From Paraescarpia echinospica (Eukaryota > Annelida > Polychaeta > Sabellida > Siboglinidae): a DNA stretch of 64,000 nt. How positions within the stretch are numbered: the stretch's first letter is position 1; every line of letters begins with the position of its first letter. A program made the position numbers and the translations under genes. Where the stretch lies: the NCBI GenBank assembly GCA_020002185.1, contig CM034542.1, forward strand, positions 54,591,858 through 54,655,857, written 5' to 3'. Under the pieces are notes generated by a model. That model was not told where the DNA came from. It saw nothing but the letters and a program-made list of their open reading frames with translations, and ran no database searches. This document shows positions 57,003 to 64,000 of this stretch, piece after piece.

Positions 57003-57077
57003 GTCGAGGTGCAAGCCTTGGGTCCAGCGTGTCACCCAAGGAGGCCGGACACGCGCCGACTACTGGTGCACCTCGAC
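57003..57077 (+). ncRNA. Hairpin unit 3 (best outer stem)
   Basis: An 11-bp perfect outer stem, GTCGAGGTGCA (57003-57013) with TGCACCTCGAC (57067-57077), encloses inner arms CCTTGGGT (57016-57023) and ACCCAAGG (57034-57041), loop CCAGCGTGTC. The loop bases GCGTGTC are also complementary to GACACGC at 57048-57054, allowing a pseudoknot. Confidence 0.8.
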
Positions 57078-57149
57078 CATCTGTGTCGGCCTCTGTAAGC
57101 CCGGACTGCGGCCATGCGAGGGGTCGAGTGGTGGGGCATGGCTACGGGA

Positions 57150-57212
57150 TCGGTGCAGGCCCAGGGTCCGGCGTGTCACCCTGGGAAGTCTGCAGGACAC
57201 TGATGCGACCGA
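57150..57212 (+). ncRNA. Hairpin unit 4
   Basis: Outer stem TCGGTGCA (57150-57157) with TGCGACCGA (57204-57212, one bulge). Inner arms CCCAGGGT (57160-57167)/ACCCTGGG (57178-57185), loop CCGGCGTGTC. GTGTC in the loop can pair with GACAC at 57196-57200. Confidence 0.78.
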
Positions 57213-57520
57213 GCCTGGGAACCACATCCCCGTGCCGACCCGACCTCCGACACGGCAGCCCCGACACCTCCGGTGGGAGACGTCGGGAGAGGCAAATAAC
57301 CAGGGACACCATTGCACAGAGGAGACATTATTAAGGGTAAAACCCCTCATGCATTATGGTGGACTGCCCTGTTTAAAGACGGTGGTAACACGGAACATAC
57401 AAGAGAAGCCGTCGCGCGTGCTGAACGCACTGTGCAATGACTAGAGAGCATGCACCCGCGTGGCGGCGGGCGATAATAGGGAGACAGAGACGCACGCGGG
57501 GAGTGGCCGCCAATATGCGC

Positions 57521-57580
57521 TGTCCACAGCGTGCAGTCAGCAGGTCCAACATGTCACCTGCGGCCACCGCGGACTGGACA
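57521..57580 (+). ncRNA. Hairpin unit 5
   Basis: Inner arms GCAGGT (57540-57545)/ACCTGC (57556-57561), loop CCAACATGTC. Outer pairing CAGTC (57534-57538)/GACTG (57572-57576), extended imperfectly by TGTCC/GGACA. Confidence 0.72.
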
Positions 57581-57696
57581 ACATCCGGCCGGGCGGCATG
57601 GAAGCACGCTGCCCAGCAACATCTTGGGCGGCTCGTACAGCAGCGTCGCACAGCGGGCTGGCCGGCCAGCGCCGACAAAGTCGCCGACATTGAGCA

Positions 57697-57746
57697 GGTG
57701 CCAGTTCCAGCGTGTCAACTAGCCGGGCGCGTGTCGCGACTGGACC
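57697..57746 (+). ncRNA. Hairpin unit 6 (weak stem)
   Basis: Inner arms are only AGTT (57703-57706)/AACT (57717-57720), but the loop CCAGCGTGTC and closing T-A are kept. Outer GGT.CC (57697-57702) with GG.ACC (57742-57746). Its outer strand overlaps the extended stem of unit 7, so the two cannot form fully together. Confidence 0.55.
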
Positions 57747-57778
57747 GTCCGGCTCCAACGTGTCAGCCGGACGAGTCC
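57742..57778 (+). ncRNA. Hairpin unit 7 (best inner stem)
   Basis: Nine perfect inner pairs, CGTCCGGCT (57746-57754) with AGCCGGACG (57765-57773), extended by GGAC/GTCC after a one-base bulge; loop CCAACGTGTC. Confidence 0.78.
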
Positions 57779-58061
57779 TCGCCACATCATCGCGCATTCG
57801 TGCGTCAATGTCAGTCTTTGTGGGGCCTGGCCGGGCAGCTCTCAGTACGATGTCTGCTCCGGGGCTAGTCTGTCGCGAGGAAGACCTACGTCAACCAACG
57901 TCAACAGAACAGACAGAGTTCAGAAATGTGACACCTACAGTGAGATAACGTTCACCGGGGCACGTAAATATGCGTAGTAGCGTCTCTGACAAGTTCCCTG
58001 CAGACGGTGCGACGCAAGCCGACGGCTCCTTCAGTGAACAACATCTTCAACAAAGTTGTAT

Positions 58062-58067
58062 AATAAA
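58062..58067 (+). terminator. Candidate polyadenylation signal
   Basis: AATAAA at the right edge of the GC-rich block; the sequence becomes AT-rich immediately after. Confidence 0.4.
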
Positions 58068-58089
58068 GAGTGAACGTTTAAAGTGTATA

Positions 58090-60240
58090 CAAAACGCAAG
58101 TTGTAGTGCTTAGCAGCGTAAAAATATACAAGTTCAACAAGTATATGCAAAAGGGGTTTTGCACTTCATAAATCCAACTGTACAACAGGTTTGTATATTT
58201 ATATATAAATCACATTCATTACTTTGTTATCTATATAATCTAATATTTACAAGACACACCACTACGTCTGTTTTACACTTTCTGCGCTTGCTAATCTTTG
58301 TACAAATGTCGAGGGATAACAATGACAGGAAGCTGTCTTGAGCGGGAACTTTGTTAACTTGAGTTATTCCTACCCCAAGAACCACGACAGATGGACATTA
58401 AAATTGTTCGTAAATGGCGACTTAAGCGACATACGCTGGCTGTGAATGGTCCAATAAAACATGGATCAGAAATGATTTTCCATATCTGTTCCAGAAATCT
58501 CACAGGTTTGTGCGTTCTGTGAAGCGTAGCTGTAATGATGCGTGTAGGGTGGCCAAGCAGGCTCCTAATCTCCAGCGATCTACGACTTTGCAGACGATTC
58601 TTCTGTAGCCTCTGCCCAACGTCGGTCCGTCCAATAGTACATGTTGCAAACAGGGGTAAAGTACGACATCAAGTTGGCAGGAAACACCAGATGACTGCTC
58701 ACCCCTACCCACCCTCCCACCCACCCTCCCGCACCCTGAAGAATATAAAAGTGCTATCAAAAATAAGAAACAATACACTTGCATATGTACAAGTCCTCCC
58801 GACTTACCTCGTGATGTATACCAACAATAAATAGGAAATAACAACAGACATCAGATCATAAGAACACGCTTGAGACAAGCGGTGGATACAAGTGAAGCGA
58901 GCTTGGATGTTTGGGTTGCATTACCATGGATACGAGTCTACGGGGGACAGCCAGAGTGGTGTGGGGGCGACACTGGTCTTGAGCACCAGAGAGGACCAAC
59001 ATATGGCAGTAAGCTACAACGGAGATGTCATGTGGTCGAGTCGTACAGTGGCGCCACCTTTTGGTGGGTGTCATGTCTGCCTGGCTGGCGCTGCGCTCAT
59101 TCACTTCAATCATATGACACATCATCATCGTTGCGAAATGAAAATGCTGACAAAACCAGCGCACAACAACACTATAGGTACAGCAAACACAATTAGTCTA
59201 AGCGCACATCGAAACGCCGTACTGGCCAAGGCAGGATTTCGTGTTCTACCGCCGCGGGGTAGATGGCTAGCAGTGACTTGCACGGTCGTTTCGAAACATT
59301 CTGCCATGGTTCGGAGTTAGCATAAGAAAAACGCATGTCTTCCGTCGGTCCGAAAAAAATAAAGCATGCAATTAAGACAGGTGTCGCTACTAGTCACGTC
59401 TACAAATCTCGTTGCGGAGACGATCGAAAGCCGCAGGCAGTAGAACAACGAACTTCCCAGCATTCATAGGGCCAGTGACCACATTGCAAGATTCTAGTGA
59501 ACTACACAGCTAAGATACGTCTATACACATGTATACATGAAGTTTGCAGATCACTGCAGCTATATACAAAGCTATTACTTAACACAACCTCCGATTTTGT
59601 GACGGGGGTAAACACTGATTGACCAGCAGTCAAGCAGTGTTTATTCAGTGATACAACATGACAGCACGCGGCACCACCTGAAACCAAGGAACATACTGAA
59701 ACGCATGACAATTCCCGTCAGTCAAACTGCCAGCAAGATGCATTCACACACGGCTGACAACTGCCATGTCACACAGCTACCAAAACATGTCGCGCACATG
59801 CAGCTGTCGTCCCATAATTAGCACGAAATCATTTTAACAAACTCGATTATCTCGAAACTCACGCAAAAACTCCTGCGACAGGCGGTAACTGTGATGTGAG
59901 GTGTAAAAAGTTATGTTGGACGTTTCTCTTTTAAGCTAATGATATCTCTCACACAGATATGTCTGATCCTCTTCGCCTAGTCCAGAAAAAGCAGAACCAG
60001 GATATTTTATCAACGATCTGAACGAATGCCTTCAAACATTATTCTTCCTCTGGCAGTTTTCAATCAGTCACACCTCTGTAAATAAACAGCCTAAATAATG
60101 ATCACTGTGACAACCAACATCACAAAAGTGCTGCTTTCATTTTGAAAGTCACCTTAAGCACTAAATCAAGTGCACAGCAACCAACAAAATGAAAGCGCCA
60201 CCTTCGTTTTACGTTGCACGTGTACTCAAACAGCCAACTG
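58090..60240. other. No gene recognised (possible 3' UTR of the MYPT gene at its right end)
   Basis: Mixed-composition sequence with no recognised domain in any frame. On the minus strand AATAAA occurs at about 59640, roughly 950 bases after the distal MYPT stop, so 59640-60590 could be that transcript's 3' UTR. Confidence 0.4.
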
Positions 60241-60243
60241 CAC

Positions 60244-60251
60244 TATAAAAG
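60244..60251 (+). promoter_or_regulatory. TATA-like box
   Basis: TATAAAAG, the third such perfect plus-strand match in the window. Only a 60-codon frame (60362-60544) of unknown nature follows it. Weak evidence. Confidence 0.25.
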
Positions 60252-60590
60252 CGACGCTTTCACTTGACAATCGGCGAGACGACGGACCGTAATGACGGGT
60301 GGGACTGACTACAAAGACATAATGTACATATTGCACTGGCTGCGTCGTTGAACTGGCAGCCATGTGCCACCAGGCAGACTCTACAGCCTTCCCAGCAGCA
60401 CTCGAACGAACCTGGCAGTCCGACTCTGTGTGCCTTCACAGGCCACAGATAAAAGGCGTCGGCAGCGAACGGAACAACGCAGATGAACCCGCAGCAAAGA
60501 CGCGTCAAGTGACAGGCATGCGACGACTGGCTAATATCGAGTGATGACGTCGTCCCCGGTCACCGCTGCCACTGTCGGCGAGTCTCAAAA

Positions 60591-60677
60591 CTACTTGGAT
60601 AGTTTGCTGATGACCCGGATTAACGCGCCGTTCTCTTCCTTCAATCTCTGGTTGTCTGTCTTCAGATTCTCCATCGC
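60591..60677 (-). CDS. PPP1R12A: MYPT/PPP1R12 last exon, distal version (leucine zipper, ...SKLSK end)
   Basis: Encodes 28 residues then [23 protein letters not shown] then RVISKLSK. Acceptor GTTTGCAG, entering in phase 0. This is the C-terminal leucine zipper of myosin phosphatase targeting subunits, where NQRLK(E/D)[14 protein letters not shown] is close to invariant. In vertebrates this zipper binds partners such as cGMP-dependent protein kinase and links it to myosin light-chain phosphatase. Upstream exons (ankyrin repeats, PP1-binding motif) must lie beyond 64000. A second version of the exon lies 1.8 kb upstream. Confidence 0.92.
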   Translation of the reverse strand, partial: AMENLKTDNQRLKEENGALIRVISKLSK

Positions 60678-62443
60678 CTGCAAACACAACGTCACGTCGC
60701 TGTCAATGTCTAGCACATTGCTGACACTGGGGACTGTGTCGCAATAACAATACAGGAGAAGTGACAAAAGTGTGTGGATGAATCACAGGTCATAAGATCA
60801 GGTGTAATAAATGTGTACGAGTAATAGTTTTACTTATTTCAGTCGGTTTACCTTTTTTCGGCGACGTTTCAGCAATCTTTATCATATGGCTACCGCAAGA
60901 TGACAACATGGTAGTCATTCTGCACAGACATGTGTGCCTCCTGCGGCAACACCTTTGAAGGGTCTTCAGAAGATCATCATAAAATATGTAAGAGTCTACA
61001 ACGATCTCCTTAACAGCCACGCTTTGAGAAGTCGTATAGAGGGGCACACACCAGAGTGATATATCTGTGCAGAATAACTACTGTGTTGCCATCTAGTGAA
61101 AGCCATCTGAGGAAGATTGTTGATAGCAGTCAAAATTTTGCGATAAAACAGTAAACTAACTGAAATATATAAAAACATTACTCATTCAAACCATCCAGAT
61201 GAACCTCATCACTCTTGTTGCTTATATAATTTATAACAAATACATATACTGAATAGAAATATTTTAAGAAATATGATGGCGGGACTGGTGATGACACGGC
61301 AACACAATGACATGGAGAAACAACGAGAGTAAGTCACAGGAATGATCATAAGGTCACCATGCAAAGGTGATTTGTAATTAATGTCAGATGCTGCACGTGT
61401 AATTTATGAAATAAACATTGACTAGAAACATTTGAACAGATATGATACAGCATGAACTGTTTTAAAGAAATATACAATATTGGTTTGAACAAATTCTTTA
61501 GACAGAAATATTTTATTAAATGTCTAGATTGTCCGATATCTAGTTTCTATTGGCAGTGTTGTCCAAAACGACTATCTATTTCCGCTGTTCTTATAAAACA
61601 AACACGTATACACATAATACACACTCTAAACAAGGCACATCGAAAAACCATGCATCATTGAACACAAGGCGAATTCATGCTGAACGAAGGCAACCATCAG
61701 TGGCAAGACTGCGAGGACAAGAACATATATTATGTACACACCATGCTTTCTGACTACGAGTCAGCAAAGACTGTACGCAAACCGTCCCTACACATTGGAC
61801 ATAAGCCATGTGCAAATGTCTGAAGAACTGGGCAAATAAGAACAGTTTGCCGTAGCTATATATTATTAAACAGTAGTTATCCTTGTAGAGCAGTTTTATG
61901 TTATTCTTCTACTTTATCTGGAACGTGCAGCTCTTATTCTGTAATGACAAAACCAATGCAAAAGCATCTTATACGTACACTATATGGATATTCACAGTTT
62001 ACAAATATATTTTGTTCTGCCCTTCAATGCAGTGATTTCACGTCGTTATTCTAGAAAGTGTGTACAATTTAGACAAAGTTTCTACAGCCGTGCAACATCA
62101 ATTGTAAAGACAGCAAACCAGAGTCAACCATCCAAGTAGCCTTATCGATGTTTTAGCACCGGCCGCACGCATCGCAACAAAATACGCAAACTCCACCAAG
62201 CTTTGGAGACGCGCATGATCAACCTGGATATGGACACACTGGCTGCAAACTTGAGGGAAATGTTCTGGAGCCAAACCAGGATCGCACAGACTCCAGAAGC
62301 TGCCACGTGCACGACAACACAGCACGCATTGAGGGGAACTCCCAAAGGTGTGCTCAGCCATGCAGGACAAGGTCAAGGCCATGTCAGTAGCTCAGAAGGT
62401 CAGATGTCAGTGCATGACAAATAGGCTACAACGTTACGTACGA
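60678..62443. other. Region between the two alternative MYPT last exons
   Basis: No other exon recognised. On the minus strand an AATAAAAT at about 61508-61514 could end transcripts that stop after the proximal exon. Minus- and plus-strand open stretches at 62098-62424 show no recognised domain. Confidence 0.45.
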
Positions 62444-62539
62444 TTAAGTGGTCGGTTTCTTAAGTTTAGCAATCACGCGAGTCAACGCCCTGTTTTCCTC
62501 TTTTAACCTGGCATTGTCTACCTTTACTCTGTCCATAAG
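62444..62539 (-). CDS. PPP1R12A: MYPT/PPP1R12 alternative last exon, proximal version (...KLKKPTT end)
   Basis: Encodes 31 residues then TAA: LMDRVKVDNARLKEENRALT then RVIAKLKKPTT. Acceptor TTGTTTGCAG, phase 0, just like the distal exon. It is plainly a paralogue of that exon (DN.RLKEEN.AL.RVI.KL shared), with a different start and end. It would be met first by the transcript. If used, it gives a protein with a changed zipper and C-terminal tail. Confidence 0.88.
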   Translation of the reverse strand, partial: LMDRVKVDNARLKEENRALTRVIAKLKKPTT

Positions 62540-64000
62540 CTGCAAACAAGAGCAGGTGTATACACGCCGACATATGTTTTGTCAACCCGTAGCCATGTGT
62601 CACATGACATCAACACTGTTGACACCGAGCATGTGACAGACCAACCGCTACACAATTGTTAACCTACTTTCGATGCATGTCTAGAAAGATTCAGAAATAA
62701 ACTGGGTTTTAAAACCAGATTTCAAAACATTACCCGGCATGAAAGCATCTTTTTATTATTATTATTTTAATGAAACCACTAACTCCTATAGTGCAGTCCA
62801 ATAGCCGTGTAAATCTACCACAAAATGTCAATAAATGTTGTCAAAAATTCATTATCTTACCATCAACCAGTTTTAGATTAGAGACGATAAATTGATTTTG
62901 TTACCGACTGTACCCAATTATTACTTCCACGACCAGCATTAAGAAACATGAGACACCGTGGAAGTTGACGTGGGTACTAACTGGGCATATCTCCATCATG
63001 TCGAACATCTGTAAGCATTACGACTGGAACGTCTCACCAATAACATTCATGGTTCTATTATACGGTACTTGACTTTGTTAATTGTGAGTTTTATTTTGTA
63101 TTATGTAAACCTGTTGTTTCACAACAATACACACACAATGTATGCCAAGGTTCTCATTCAATGTCTATTCAGTATTATTCTAATCACAATTAGGATTAAT
63201 CATTAATCTAATCCTACACAGTTAATCCAAACTAATTAATTAATATCAACATGGCTGTTAACATAATCTTACAGGAAGCATTGGAATATAAACTGAATGA
63301 AATTGATGAACAGTTTATAGTAATCATAGACATATAATTGGAATAACTAGAAATGCCAGTGTAACATAAAACTATGTTGTGACACCTGCATATTTTATTT
63401 CTCTACCATTTTGTCAGATTTAGCCTAATTTGACAAGTTTGTAGAAACCAGTATCCTCGGGTGAAAATTACCTGTCAGCTAGCTACCTCAAGTGTTTTTA
63501 ATACTGACCTACATTTGAATATTATCAATGAACATTGCAGCATTTATAAATTGAAACAAATTGCATATCACCACCCCTTCATTTTCTAGCGTAGGAGTGG
63601 CTTAACCGGAGAATGTAACTACGGGACTGAACGTATCTTGCGCCAAATGAGTAAATTAATGTAAAGAACAGGTGCATCCTGGAATAGACAAAAACCGAAA
63701 AAATGACGGCAGAAAACAATGTACATGATGTCGATCTAAAGAGAGCAGTACAACAACTTGAAAGAGTGTGAAAGTGCACAGTTTCACCTCATAAGCAAAA
63801 TATAGATAAGGACAAAACTATTCAAATACCAAGATTTTGTGTATTAAGAAATTCTTAAATGAAAAAATCAAATAAAAAAACACAATTTGTTGAAGTCTGA
63901 TGATACACTGGTCGTGTTTGGTGATAGAATATTGAATTGAGTCTGACTGATACAGAAATGCGACATGAATAGTAATATAAGTGAGTAGAAGCCAGGAGAT
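62540..64000. other. Upstream intron of the MYPT-like gene, nothing recognised
   Basis: AT-rich. Exons immediately before the zipper (coiled-coil region) are expected on the minus strand further right, but none is convincing here. Confidence 0.5.

Larger units (their letters stand above)
56135..58085 (+). ncRNA. Candidate structured transcript carrying seven conserved-loop hairpins
   Basis: A block of about 1.95 kb, far more GC-rich than its surroundings, bounded by a TATA box (56106) and an AATAAA (58062-58067). Within it, seven plus-strand hairpins share a 10-base loop of pattern CC-N-N-C-R-TGTC closed by a T-A pair, while their stem sequences differ and remain complementary. Several sit inside a longer outer stem. 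The orientation of the TATA box and poly(A) signal agrees with the strand on which the loop is written. No open frame in the block has recognisable domains. An alternative is a CpG island or promoter with repeated DNA sites, or a mobile element not known to me. Transcription is inferred, not seen. Confidence 0.5.

Noticed and set aside
56143..57778. Hammerhead, HDV-like, twister or pistol ribozyme identity for the hairpin units
   Set aside because: The CUGAUGA/GAAA core, the HDV nested double-pseudoknot order and the known twister and pistol conserved bases could not be placed consistently in several units. The resemblance is limited to a junction with a loop that may pair downstream.
57437..57868. 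143-codon plus-strand protein in the GC-rich block
   Set aside because: High GC gives few stops in all frames. Several frames are equally open and none has a recognised domain.

Overview
This is a eukaryotic window, most likely from an AT-rich, intron-rich invertebrate (a marine lophotrochozoan or another non-vertebrate bilaterian; the sequence alone does not settle which). The evidence is short phase-matched exons with GT/AG borders spread over about 27 kb, a Ngaro-type tyrosine-recombinase retroelement, CR1-like LINEs, tRNA-derived SINE fragments, many minisatellites, and no bacterial gene organisation.

Region 1 (1-27.7 kb) is most of one minus-strand gene of the Munc13-4/BAIAP3 family. 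I place 17 coding exons between 27718 and 565. All 17 join in phase and together encode 651 residues: the end of a C2 domain, then the MUN/MHD1 region, then MHD2. The 5' exons (rest of the first C2) and the 3' exons (second C2) are not seen. Its introns are full of minisatellites (18, 45, 28, 28, 19, 33 and 32 bp units), several of them close to 3' splice sites. One intron holds a complete-looking but decayed Ngaro element (17675-23671) with its full A1...B1-A2-B2 split repeats. Another holds a 5'-truncated CR1.

Region 2 (27.7-36.4 kb) is a stack of repeats: a LINE reverse-transcriptase fragment lying against the C2 exon, a CR1 interrupted by a 1000-N gap, a second 5'-truncated Ngaro copy, then about nine copies of a ~323 bp satellite.

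Region 3 (36.4-56 kb) is AT-rich and nearly gene-free: microsatellites, a 27 bp-arm palindrome, an inverted-repeat element of about 1.2 kb, copies of a GC-rich dispersed repeat, SINEs, a LINE reverse transcriptase split by inserted DNA, and one plausible plus-strand first coding exon with a membrane anchor (50820-50897).

Region 4 (56.1-58.1 kb) is a sharply bounded GC-rich block that starts at a TATA box and ends at an AATAAA. It contains seven hairpins whose stems differ in sequence but stay paired, while the 10-base loop (CC, two variable bases, C, purine, TGTC) and its T-A closing pair are kept. This is the best candidate in the window for an undescribed structured RNA or DNA element.

Region 5 (58-64 kb) contains two alternative, phase-matched last exons of a minus-strand myosin-phosphatase targeting subunit (PPP1R12/MYPT). 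Each encodes a version of the C-terminal leucine zipper. The rest of that gene lies beyond 64 kb.
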